Assembly: GCA_965249965.1 (NCBI GenBank)
Contig: OZ252262.1
Span: 3,038,001 to 3,102,000, forward strand
DNA: 64,000 nucleotides
From: HXMU1420-13 sp965249965
GTDB lineage: Bacteria > Bacteroidota > Rhodothermia > Balneolales > Balneolaceae
Direction: 5' to 3'
A program made the position numbers and the translations under genes. This document shows, in pieces, positions 20,219-28,840 of this stretch. The notes under the pieces are model-generated. The model saw only the letters and a list, made by a program, of their open reading frames with translations, was not told where the DNA came from and searched no databases. The first letter of the stretch is position 1; each line of letters opens with the position of its first letter.

Positions 20219-20710
20219 ATGAGGAGATTATTCATCCTATTTTTTGCTGTTTACCCCTCGATAATTTTTGCTCAAGGTAGTAATGTTGCTGCTGAAGTAA
20301 GTATTCAGGCAAATGTAATTCAAACTATTGAGTTAATTACTGTGAACTCTATGACGTTTGGAAATAATCAACCAGGCCAGCTGATTATTTATGTTAACCC
20401 TGTTAACGACTTAAATGCAGGCTTTATGATTGCCAGTGGTACACCGGAAGCTGAATTTCGACTTGATTATGAATTAGAGCGTCAGCTAAATAGAGTCGAA
20501 GGGGATGGTTTCTTAACTTTTAGGTACGAATTATCTGCTAATACACTAGAAGATCAGGCAAGTTCACAAATAATCGATTATGAAAATCGAAATTTACGTT
20601 TTAATAATGAAGGTCTTTATTATATCTGGGTAGGCGGAGAAGTAAACTTGGAAAATGCACGACCAGGAAACTACGAAGGCGATTTCACAATTGAGATTGA
20701 CTATATCTAA
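20219..20710 (+). CDS. DUF4402-like pilus subunit 1 (minor)
   Basis: A 163-residue secreted protein: signal peptide to FAQG (about 1-19), then a DUF4402-like beta sandwich with MTFGNNQPG, the usual SFGN-type motif of the family. The C-terminus (GNYEGDFTIEIDYI) has a penultimate Tyr and a Gly 14 residues from the end. These are the marks of subunits recognised by PapD-type periplasmic chaperones, and a chaperone gene lies 2 kb downstream. It heads a three-gene run with spacing of 3 and -8 bases. The likely role is a minor or adaptor subunit of the chaperone-usher pilus. Confidence 0.8.
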   Translation: MRRLFILFFAVYPSIIFAQGSNVAAEVSIQANVIQTIELITVNSMTFGNNQPGQLIIYVNPVNDLNAGFMIASGTPEAEFRLDYELERQLNRVEGDGFLTFRYELSANTLEDQASSQIIDYENRNLRFNNEGLYYIWVGGEVNLENARPGNYEGDFTIEIDYI

Positions 20711-20713
20711 TTA

Positions 20714-21295
20714 ATGAAAGGTTTAACATTCATAGTAGTCTGTTTATTAATGTGCTCTACTTTAAAAGCGCAAGAAATAGACTTTGGTAGCTTTAGTAGT
20801 AGTTACTCAGTTACTTTATCAGAGTTCAGTCCGGGTGCTGAAATCGATTTTGGCACTGTATTCGAAGATGTTTCGCCTTTTTCTGTAGATATTAGCAGCG
20901 CTGTTATTCTCACAATTGAAGGTGTGAGATATCTTGACATAATTGTTGATCTAAATGGACCTGACAATATTACTTTAAATGGTGATCCATGTGGTGCCAG
21001 CTCTTGCCAGGTAGATTTTGATTTAAAAGCTTCCTACGCCAACAGAGGAATATTAAATACTAGTCATGCAGTTAATTTCAGTGTTAATGGCTCAAATGAC
21101 GCAAGTGCACAGTTCCCAATAAAATACAGAGGAAATGCGCCTCCTGGACCACCTCCTACTCCCGTATATGAAGGATTCAATCCCTCTCTTTTTAATGAAA
21201 CTGCTTATTTATTTCTGTATGGTGATATTACTGTGGGAAATGTTACCGCAGGATCATATTCTGGAACAATAAATGTAACTATTAATTATGATTAG
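20714..21295 (+). CDS. DUF4402-like pilus subunit 2 (minor)
   Basis: A 193-residue secreted protein with a signal peptide (LTFIVVCLLMCSTLKAQ). An EIDFGTVFE segment corresponds to the SFGN motif of related subunits. A Cys pair (PCGASSCQ, about residues 93-99) could form a disulphide. A proline-rich linker (PPGPPPTP) precedes the last strands. The C-terminus (GSYSGTINVTINYD) has the penultimate Tyr and Gly at -14 expected for a chaperone-dependent pilus subunit. Its last 8 bases overlap the next gene. Distinct length and linker suggest a specialised subunit such as an adaptor or tip protein (inferred). Confidence 0.8.
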   Translation: MKGLTFIVVCLLMCSTLKAQEIDFGSFSSSYSVTLSEFSPGAEIDFGTVFEDVSPFSVDISSAVILTIEGVRYLDIIVDLNGPDNITLNGDPCGASSCQVDFDLKASYANRGILNTSHAVNFSVNGSNDASAQFPIKYRGNAPPGPPPTPVYEGFNPSLFNETAYLFLYGDITVGNVTAGSYSGTINVTINYD

Positions 21296-21809
21296 GCTAT
21301 TTCTCATCATATTAATACATGTGGTTTCACAAATACATTTGCATTCACAGTTTATCAATTTACAAATAAGAGTTGAACCAGAATTATCAGCAACAGTTGA
21401 ACAAGATCTAAATTTTGGGCAATTAGTAATTAATTCTGGAATAACAGAAATAAGACTTGGCGACGTGAATATGGGTATTTTTAATATTCGTGCCTATTAC
21501 ACGCAAAATATTTATGTGAGCCTCGATTTTCCTACTGCATTGATTCATGATAATCCTGCCATTAAAGATGTTATCCCAATGGATTTAGACGTTGCATATA
21601 ACAATACAGGTAGTAGAAGTGTGTTTAATTCAACTGAATTAGAGGGTAATGAAGGTTTCCTACCTGTGACAGAAAACGTATTAGTTACCCAACGAAACCA
21701 AGAGATATGGCAAGAATTACTACTATTTGTATACGGCTCAATTGATGTAGGAAATGTTAATGAAGGTCTGTATTCAGGTGAAATCCTACTATTTGTAGAC
21801 TATGATTAA
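21288..21809 (+). CDS. DUF4402-like pilus subunit 3 (minor)
   Basis: A 173-residue secreted protein with a signal peptide (LFLIILIHVVSQIHLHSQ). The mature part has the family pattern DLNFGQLVIN near the N-terminus and ends GLYSGEILLFVDYD, again with penultimate Tyr and Gly at -14. The ATG lies within the end of the preceding gene, so translation is coupled. A terminator hairpin follows 7 bases after the stop, ending this minor-subunit transcript. Role inferred as minor pilus subunit. Confidence 0.8.
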   Translation: MIRLFLIILIHVVSQIHLHSQFINLQIRVEPELSATVEQDLNFGQLVINSGITEIRLGDVNMGIFNIRAYYTQNIYVSLDFPTALIHDNPAIKDVIPMDLDVAYNNTGSRSVFNSTELEGNEGFLPVTENVLVTQRNQEIWQELLLFVYGSIDVGNVNEGLYSGEILLFVDYD

Positions 21810-21815
21810 TTACTT

Positions 21816-21849
21816 AAAAACTCTTAGACAATTTTAATTAAGAGTTTTT
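21816..21849 (+). terminator. Intrinsic terminator after the minor-subunit genes
   Basis: An 11-bp perfect inverted repeat, AAAAACTCTTA (21816-21826) and TAAGAGTTTTT (21839-21849), with a 12-base loop. The 3' arm ends in five T. It separates the minor subunits from the major pilin gene. The stem is A+T-rich, so termination may be partial. Confidence 0.6.
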
Positions 21850-21857
21850 AACTAGGA

Positions 21858-21886
21858 TTGAAAAAGAGATATAAATAATTTTATAC
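21858..21886 (+). promoter_or_regulatory. Candidate promoter of the major pilin gene
   Basis: TTGAAA (21858-21863) is followed after 17 bases by TTATAC (21881-21886), between the upstream terminator and the pilin ATG at 21920. This resembles a sigma-70 pair; the Bacteroidota-type TAnnTTTG element is not evident. Position supports a promoter here, but the exact boxes are uncertain. Confidence 0.25.
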
Positions 21887-21919
21887 CAGAATTTAAAAGC
21901 CAAACTAAACTTTAGAATC

Positions 21920-22471
21920 ATGAAATCACTAAAAAATATCCTTTCTGCTTTTGCATTAGTTGCATTATTAACTACTGCCACTTTCGCTCAGGAAAATACT
22001 GACGTTAATATTGGAGCAGTTGTTCTTGCAGATATTACTTTAACAAAAAATGCTGATGTAAGCTTCGGTAACATCCAGGATACTGGTAGCCCTGTACTTG
22101 ACCCTCAAGGAACTAACACTGCAGCAGTTGGTGCAGGTGCTACTTTTGGTAAATTGACAATTGGCGCTGCTAACACAACTCAGCTTCTAATTGATTGGGA
22201 TCAAACAACTGTTACGTTAAGTGATGGAACTAACAGCATGACTTTTACTCCAGATATTTCTGCTAACAGTACAGATGATATTGCTACTTCTTCTGATGTG
22301 ACTAAGAACACTGCAAATGCTGCTACTGAAACTTCTGCAGGTGGTGCACTTTTTGTTTATATCGGTGGAGATCTTGGAACACTTTCAAGTCAAGCAGCTG
22401 GTACTTACACTTCTGATAGTGGAACTGCTGGCGCATCTGGTGATCTTAACATCACAGTTAATTATCAATAA
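21920..22471 (+). CDS. DUF4402 pilus subunit 4, probable major pilin
   Basis: A 183-residue protein with a signal peptide (ILSAFALVALLTTATFAQ) and a typical DUF4402 sequence: ITLTKNADVSFGNI early, Gly/Ala/Thr-rich beta strands, and a C-terminus SGDLNITVNYQ with a penultimate Tyr. It differs from the three minor subunits in its simple, low-complexity composition rich in Ala, Thr and Ser. It also stands alone between two terminators with its own likely promoter. That arrangement fits high, independent expression of a major pilin. Assembly by the downstream chaperone and usher is inferred from family and context. Confidence 0.85.
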   Translation: MKSLKNILSAFALVALLTTATFAQENTDVNIGAVVLADITLTKNADVSFGNIQDTGSPVLDPQGTNTAAVGAGATFGKLTIGAANTTQLLIDWDQTTVTLSDGTNSMTFTPDISANSTDDIATSSDVTKNTANAATETSAGGALFVYIGGDLGTLSSQAAGTYTSDSGTAGASGDLNITVNYQ

Positions 22472-22492
22472 GAGATAATTAAAGAATATAAA

Positions 22493-22521
22493 AGTCTCAC
22501 TCTTCGTGAGACTTTTTTTTT
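22493..22521 (+). terminator. Strong intrinsic terminator after the major pilin
   Basis: A perfect 8-bp stem, AGTCTCAC (22493-22500) and GTGAGACT (22506-22513), with a TCTTC loop is followed by an uninterrupted T tract to 22521. It lies 22 bases past the pilin stop and limits read-through into the chaperone-usher-motor operon. Confidence 0.88.
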
Positions 22522-22619
22522 GCCCTAAATCGATTCTTCGCAAATTGTTATAATATTGCTTAGAACAATTTTGAATTATTTTAACTAAATTATTCTTGAT
22601 GGCAAATTATATCTACGCG

Positions 22620-23456
22620 ATGAAGTCTACTATAACACTTTCAGTTATTCTTTTAATAATATCATCTATCACAATCGCTAATGCTCAAGTAACCATTGCA
22701 CCTACTAATTTATTTATAGAGGAGAATGCAAGATTTGGTACTTACATGGTGATAAATAATTCAAATGATACTCAAGAAATCTCGATTGATTTCACCTTTG
22801 CATACAGCCAAAGTGATGAGCAGGGTTACAGAACAATTGTTCAGAATGAAGATGAGATTAAGGAAGCACACTCGATTGCTGACTATGTACGTGCATTTCC
22901 AAGGAATTTTACTTTAGCGCCTGGGCAAAGACAAGTAATTCGATTACGTCTTACCCCCCCTAATGACCTCGAAGATGGAACATATTGGGCTAGAATAAAA
23001 ACTGCCTCAACACCAGAAACCCCACCAATCGAGTTGCAGTCTAATGATGCTGTTGCTGCTCGGGTAGGAATAAGAGTTGAACAGGTAACAGGATTATTCT
23101 ATAAAAAAGGATCGGTTAGTACAGGGATTGAAATTGAGGAAATTAGAACAGAATATGATTCTGAAAGCGAGAATCTAATCGTGCTGATTGATCACCAAAG
23201 AACAGGGAATAGCCCATTTCTTGGCTCTATAATCACGTCAATCATTGACAGTAATGGCCAAGAGGTTCGTAGAGGATTCTTATCAACTTCACTATATTTT
23301 GATGGAATTTTCAGGCAAGAATTTGAAATTGGAGATCTCCCTAATGGAGAGTATTTAATTCGAGCAACCTTCGAAAGTAATAGAAGCGATATCCCAGAAT
23401 CTGACTTAGTACAGATGCAAAGTGTTACAGAAACCACAACTTTTACGAAGCGTTGA
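22620..23456 (+). CDS. PapD-like periplasmic pilus chaperone
   Basis: A 278-residue protein from the ATG at 22620, chosen because a normal signal peptide follows directly (LSVILLIISSITIANAQ); an ATG at 22599 in frame would add seven residues. The mature protein begins VTIAPTNLFIEENARFGTY, like the first strand of PapD chaperones. It contains the RNFTLAPGQRQVIRLRL segment that corresponds to the G1-strand and cleft region, followed by a second Ig-like domain. The role is to hold DUF4402 subunits in the periplasm and deliver them to the usher. It heads the operon; its TGA overlaps a TTG that is the best usher start. Confidence 0.9.
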   Translation: MKSTITLSVILLIISSITIANAQVTIAPTNLFIEENARFGTYMVINNSNDTQEISIDFTFAYSQSDEQGYRTIVQNEDEIKEAHSIADYVRAFPRNFTLAPGQRQVIRLRLTPPNDLEDGTYWARIKTASTPETPPIELQSNDAVAARVGIRVEQVTGLFYKKGSVSTGIEIEEIRTEYDSESENLIVLIDHQRTGNSPFLGSIITSIIDSNGQEVRRGFLSTSLYFDGIFRQEFEIGDLPNGEYLIRATFESNRSDIPESDLVQMQSVTETTTFTKR

Positions 23457-26438
23457 GAATAATATTAAAACCATTATTCTTTTTTTTTTTCGCTACTAGT
23501 TTCCAGTAGTACGGCTTTTGCTCAAAGCGAAGACGACTTCGAAGTTTATCTTCAATTTACTCATAGAGGTGTAATAAACAATTATGTTATTGCTTATTAC
23601 GATGGAAATGAGTTTTTCTTACCTGTTAAAGAGTTATTTGATCTGCTTCAGATCGAGGCCAATTTAAATGGCGTTGTAATAGATGGAAGGTTTGCACTCG
23701 AACAGACTGATTATTTCATTGACCTAAATAGACAGTCGATAACATATGGAGACAAATCTTATCCATTAACCAGTGACGATTACATACTCACTGAATTAGA
23801 TACATACATCCCTCCTAGATATTTTAGTGAGGTTTTTGGTTTAAATTTTTCGGTAGATTTTAATAACCTCACACTCAGGCTGGAAACAGAAGTTGAAATA
23901 CCTATTATTCAACGCTATTTAAGACAGTCAAAACGAAAGCTTGCAGATACCAACAGAGGCGAAGTCTCCTATTACCCTTTAGAGTTTGGACTAGAACGAA
24001 GCTTTTTCGATGGAGGGTTTATGGATTATAGCTTAGCAGCTAACTTAAATAATCAACTAAATACTTTCAGTTATAGTAGCTCGCTTGGGTTACAACTGCT
24101 AGGTGGGGATTTACAAGGTGGGTTATTCGGTAACGTAAATAATGAAACCACCATATTTGAAACCAATAACTTAAGATGGAGAACCTTATTACGCGATAAT
24201 AATTGGCTTAAAAGTATAACAATTGGTCAAACTAATACCGATGGTGTATTTATGAACAGCTATACTGGAATAAGATTATCCAATGAACCAATTGAGCCTA
24301 GAAGGTTATTTGATGAATTTGAATTACAAGGAAATACAATTCCCCAATCTGAAATTGAATTATATCTCGACAATGCACTAATCGATTTTAGTCAAGCCGA
24401 TGAATTTGGAAATTATCGGTTTTTGGTACCTCAATACTATGGTACAACTCAATTAGATTTAAGAATTTATGGACCAACCGGACAAATAATTCAACAACGA
24501 TCAAGACAGCAGATTCCATTTAATTTTGTACCAAAAGGAGAATTTAATTATAGATTTAATGCAGGTGTATTAGAGAATTCATCTATTGGTGAGACGGATA
24601 GAGATAATACAATACAAGGATCTATTTCATATGGGGTTAATCGTTGGTTAAGTTCGAAAGTAGGAATCGAATATTATTCCTCAATAATTGGTGAGAATAA
24701 ACCTTTTTATACAGCAACATTATCAAGCCGAATCGCATCTAACTATATATTCTCTGTTGAAGGAGTAACAGAAGGGTACTTACGATCGACGTTAAATGCG
24801 GTTTATCCAAATTCTGCCAGTATCAATCTGGATGTAACTAATTACTCTTCAAAGGAAACAATATTTAATACATCGAATAATGATTATCAGGTAATAGGAA
24901 GCATATTCCTTCCAATAACTATAAAAAATCAATTATTCAGCGTAAGGGTTTCAAATTTTTCGAGAGTAAGACAAGGGTTAACTTTAAATACTATTAGAAC
25001 CGATCTGAGCGCGAAGGTTAATCGTATTAATATGAGATTGGGGTATTCAGATAGATTAGTCGATTCTTTTGATATTTTAAAAGGTTCAGGTTCAGGGATT
25101 TTAGAATCTGCACTAACATACAACTTCACAAGAAACCCAAATATTCCAAAATTTATCAGAGGCACTTTTTTACGTAGTCAACTTAGATTTGTCCCATCAA
25201 CAAACTCATTTCAGCAAGGTGAGATACTGGTATCCAGAAGTTTGTTCAATAAAGGTAGAATACAAGCTTCTCTTGGTAGAAACTTTCAAGGAAAGTTTAA
25301 TACGTTTAGAATCAATTTTGTAATTGATTTTGGGGTTATTCGATCGAACACAACTACCACTGTTATCAGAGGTAATGTGAATTCTAACCAAACAGTACGC
25401 GGTTCAGTTGGTTACGACTCGAACTTCAATAATTTTATTTGGACGAGTAGAAACCAAGTTGGTCGGTCTGGTACAGCTGTTCGGTTTTTTGTTGACAACA
25501 ATACAAATGGCACATTCGATTCTGATGCAGATGAACTCCTCGATGATATCAATCTAAGACTTGGAAGAACCGGCGCATCAACGGTATATAAAGATGGAAT
25601 ATTATATTACAGCCAACTAAACTCATATTTCCGCTACAATGTTGAATTGAATCAAACATCCATAAAAAACCCAATGCTGGTAGCAGATCGTGACAGATTC
25701 TCAATTGTTACAGACCCGAATTCGTTCAAGTTACTAGATATTCCTTTCAACATGAGTGGAGTTATGGAAGGAGCCGTAGAAAGAATTTATGACGATGGAT
25801 TTACACAAGGTATTGGTGGACTAAAAGTTCTTGTTACATATTTAGATGACAATAATGTAAAAGAACTCCGTACTTTTTCAGATGGAAGTTTTTATGATTA
25901 CCCACTTAAACCGGGGAATTATCGTCTTGAAATTGATCCATCACAATTAACCATATTGCAAGCGAGATCTGAACCTGAGTTCATAAATTTCGAAGTTAAA
26001 ACACTACGTGACGGTGATTTTGTTGAAGGATTGAACTTCAAACTTCTACCAAAAATTGACCAGGAACAAACACCTGAAGACAGTTTAACTGCGCTAACCA
26101 TTGCTCAAGTAACCGACGAAATTAAGAGTGAACCAGAAATATTAGAATATTCTCAGGAAATATTTGTAACTATTGATGATGCACTCAGGTACTTAATTCA
26201 GGCTCAAAACGCCTTTTACAGCAAGAATATCGAGCTTGCGTTCCGTTTAGTTCAAGAATCATTAGAACTTTTTGAAACTGCACAAGGGCACGCTTTAAAG
26301 GGAAGTTTTTACTATTTTGAGGGCAACATCGACCAGGCGCAACGACATTGGGAACAGGCACTCAGATTTAACCCCGATCTCTACATCCCAGATATGGAGA
26401 CTCTAGAGGACAAGGTTTCGACGAGTGCATCAGATTAG
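23453..26438 (+). CDS. Outer-membrane pilus usher with C-terminal TPR domain; reading frame broken at a T11 tract
   Basis: The longest intact frame starts only at 24021, but the same frame is open back to 23469 and encodes a signal-peptide end (SSSTAFAQ) and a usher N-terminal domain (YVIAYYDGNEFFLPVKELF). No start codon exists in that frame. TTG at 23453, overlapping the chaperone TGA, starts a perfect signal peptide (RIILKPLFFFF) in another frame, and removing one T from the T11 run at 23480-23490 joins the two, giving 994 residues. After the N-domain come a beta barrel with a plug-like insert, a carboxypeptidase-regulatory-like domain (LKPGNYRLEID), and a TPR-like tail (last about 90 residues; ALKGSFYYFEGNIDQAQRHW). 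It secretes and assembles pilus subunits at the outer membrane. The TPR tail is unusual for ushers. The break may be a sequencing error, slippage or phase variation. Confidence 0.82.
23480..23490 (+). repeat. Homopolymeric T11 tract in the usher signal peptide
   Basis: Eleven consecutive T bases lie in the signal-peptide codons of the usher. Length 10 (or 13) gives an in-frame usher from TTG 23453; length 11 does not. Tracts of this length are prone to replication slippage, transcriptional slippage and sequencing error. Confidence 0.9.
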
Positions 26439-26439
26439 G

Positions 26440-28287
26440 ATGTATAATATAGGTAACATATTCAACCACCGACTTCTCAATTTGGCTTCTAAAAAAAGCC
26501 ACCGACTCCCTACCCCCTCTATTTTTTTATTAGTTTTTGTTAATATTCTAATTGTTAACCCTGTTTTTGCTCAAACTGCTATTGATCCTGGTAATACGCA
26601 GTCGTTAGAATTAAGAGTTGCAAATCTCGAACAGCAGTACGATTCCCAAATAATCCAGATACTTGCTAATTACTTCGATCGAAAGAAATTTTTTATTGAT
26701 GTAAATTTAGAAGCAGAATTAATTGATGAAACAGTTGGAACTTCCCAAAACCAAGTGGTTTCTTCATCACAACCACGGCAGAATTTATTTATGCCGGGTC
26801 TGCCTTTCTTACCTGAAGAAAACGTTCGCCAACAACCATCTTTAACACTAGAGCCTGATGTAATAGTCAATCAAAATACTATCAAAACACTCCGTTTGGT
26901 TAGTATGAACGTTAACATATATGCTGATACTTCACTTACGGCTGAACAACTCGAACTAATGCGGTTTATAACAGGTATAGCTGTTAAAGTTAATCCCAAT
27001 CGAGGAGATCAGATTGTCATTTCTCAAATAGCAATTCCTGATTATACCGAACGACCAGAGCCGATAACTGCAACAACAATTTCACCTCAACCAACTACAA
27101 GTCCGGATTTCAATTCAATCTATACCTACGTTCCTGCATTCGCTTTAATGCTTTTATTTGGTCTCACCTTATTGTTCAACCGCCTGATGAACAAGCCACA
27201 ACCACAAATACCCATTAGGGAATTTAGAGAAGCATTTAAGCAAGATTATGCTACTAACAGAGAATTAGCCCGTACAGAGTTAGAAATCGAAGATCCTGAG
27301 CCAATGGAATCACCCGAAATAGTTGTAACGAAAGATGAAATTGTGGAAGCTTTCTTCACTAAACCTGATGAAGTATCCACCATTTTCAGATATTGGTTAA
27401 GTGACGAAGAAATCGGTGCTGAAAAAGCAGCTGAAGTAATTGTTGCTACCGATAAACATTTACTTCGTACGATTAAACGAGAATTACACCCAGAGGATTA
27501 CGAAACGCTTACCGACGCAGTAATCGATTTACCAGAATTAAGCCCAGAAAAGCGTAAAGAAATCCTAACCCAGTTTGGAAAAATGCTTCAACAGGGTGCG
27601 AAGAATACGATATCTGAAGGAAAAAGAAATAAGTTTTCACTCTTCAAATTTCTAGATCATATTTCTGACCAACATATTTTAACGCTTCTGGAAACAGAAG
27701 ACAGTCTATCGGGTGCATTTATACTGCAATATCTACCTGAAGAACATGCAGCAGAATTCATTGAGAAGTTAGACAAAGAAATTGCTGCTAAAATTATGTT
27801 GCATATGGCAACATTAAACAATCTTACGAACGATCAACAACAAAGAATTTCTTCTGAATTATTTGATAAGGCCATGGATTTGGTTGAAGCAGAACGTAGC
27901 GAGCAGTATGGAGCAGAGCACCTGTACCCTATTCTAGAACGCTTGCCAGTTCACGAACAGAAACGTTATATCGATGAATTAAAAGCGACCGGATCTATTG
28001 TTGGAGCCATATTAGAGAAACAATTTATTACCATCGAGAAATTGCCTGAATTAAGCGATGAAATTATTAAAAGAGCAGTTCGTACTTTAAATACTGAAAC
28101 CTTGTTGGATGCTATCGTTGGCCTGGACGCTCATATTGTAGATAAAATTTTATCTGCTCGCCCTAAACGTGAACAACGTCTGCTTAGAATGGAACTTGAC
28201 GAATTACAAGGCGCAAGTAATTTGCAAACCGAATATGCAAAAGCCATTCTTATGAATTCAATTAGAAAGAATGCGAATGACGGCTAA
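26440..28287 (+). CDS. FliF-FliG fusion: MS-ring RBM3-like domain, transmembrane helix and FliG-like rotor domain
   Basis: A 615-residue protein from the ATG two bases after the usher stop; a GTG at 26425 is the alternative. The signal or first transmembrane segment is at 26-45. Residues 55-202 resemble the FliF ring-building region: LEQQYDSQIIQILANYF, then TLRLVSMNVNIYADTSLTAE and KVNPNRGDQIVIS, as in FliF LSVAVVVD...GFDPARGD. A transmembrane helix follows (226-248), then a cytoplasmic region (295-615) like FliG, ending in a motor-like domain (LLDAIVGLDAHIVDKILSA). Arg577 aligns with E. coli FliG Arg281 and Glu585 with Asp289, whereas Lys264, Asp288 and Arg297 align with Val, Met and Ser. 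The EHPQ motif is replaced. FliF RBM1 and RBM2 are missing. It is predicted to be an inner-membrane rotor ring for the MotA/MotB-like pair encoded downstream. Confidence 0.85.
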   Translation: MYNIGNIFNHRLLNLASKKSHRLPTPSIFLLVFVNILIVNPVFAQTAIDPGNTQSLELRVANLEQQYDSQIIQILANYFDRKKFFIDVNLEAELIDETVGTSQNQVVSSSQPRQNLFMPGLPFLPEENVRQQPSLTLEPDVIVNQNTIKTLRLVSMNVNIYADTSLTAEQLELMRFITGIAVKVNPNRGDQIVISQIAIPDYTERPEPITATTISPQPTTSPDFNSIYTYVPAFALMLLFGLTLLFNRLMNKPQPQIPIREFREAFKQDYATNRELARTELEIEDPEPMESPEIVVTKDEIVEAFFTKPDEVSTIFRYWLSDEEIGAEKAAEVIVATDKHLLRTIKRELHPEDYETLTDAVIDLPELSPEKRKEILTQFGKMLQQGAKNTISEGKRNKFSLFKFLDHISDQHILTLLETEDSLSGAFILQYLPEEHAAEFIEKLDKEIAAKIMLHMATLNNLTNDQQQRISSELFDKAMDLVEAERSEQYGAEHLYPILERLPVHEQKRYIDELKATGSIVGAILEKQFITIEKLPELSDEIIKRAVRTLNTETLLDAIVGLDAHIVDKILSARPKREQRLLRMELDELQGASNLQTEYAKAILMNSIRKNANDG

Positions 28288-28307
28288 CTTCTAATTTTAT
28301 CCACTTG

Positions 28308-28835
28308 ATGAACGTACGGCTTTATACATTAGCACTCATTTTTACATTTTTATTGCTTCATTGTTCATCATCCAGCGAAGTTGTAGAGCCTGAAGGAGAA
28401 ACGATTACAGAGTTAAGCGAAGTAGAATTAAAAGCCCAGGCGCAAGCTGATAGCGTAGCTGAAGCCGAAGCCAAGGAAGAAGAACTTCGAAGCGCACTTA
28501 TCGAGCTTTATAAAGATGAAATTTATTCCCGATATCAGGCGCAGGCAAATACACTAACTAACTATTACATCTTAGCCCAGCAACATTTTTATTCTGGCGA
28601 TTTTGAAAATGCCTTATTCTTAATCAATAGAGCTGCATTGATTAAAGAAAATGCTGATGTACTTGCTTTACGAGGCAGTATATATTTGGGCCTTGGTTAT
28701 ATCAATGAATTTGTAAATCAGTGGCGGAGAGCGCTTGAAATGGACCCCGAAGTTCCTCTACCTTCTTCTGCATATATCATTCAGCAATTGCAAAATAACG
28801 GACTAATCGACGAAAACTTAAAAAAGGCTTTTTAA
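28308..28835 (+). CDS. TPR lipoprotein related to the usher tail
   Basis: A 175-residue protein from the ATG at 28308 (a TTG directly upstream could also initiate). The signal peptide ends in a lipobox-like LLHC, so Cys19 should be lipidated. A charged Ala/Glu-rich helix (about 45-75) follows, then TPR-like helices with AQQHFYSGDFENALFLI and ALRGSIYLGLGYI...WRRALEMDP. This closely matches the usher tail (AQNAFYSKNIELAFRLV; ALKGSFYYFEGNI...WEQALRFNP). It sits between the rotor-like and the stator-like genes. A periplasmic bridging or assembly role is inferred; which membrane holds the lipid anchor is unclear (Ser at +2 would favour the outer membrane under the E. coli rule). Confidence 0.85.
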   Translation: MNVRLYTLALIFTFLLLHCSSSSEVVEPEGETITELSEVELKAQAQADSVAEAEAKEEELRSALIELYKDEIYSRYQAQANTLTNYYILAQQHFYSGDFENALFLINRAALIKENADVLALRGSIYLGLGYINEFVNQWRRALEMDPEVPLPSSAYIIQQLQNNGLIDENLKKAF

Positions 28836-28840
28836 CCTTC

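Noticed and set aside
24021..26438. The usher taken as an 805-residue protein starting at 24021
   Set aside because: This ATG lies inside the usher; the same frame is open upstream and encodes the N-domain and the end of a signal peptide, so it would give an unexported, truncated protein.
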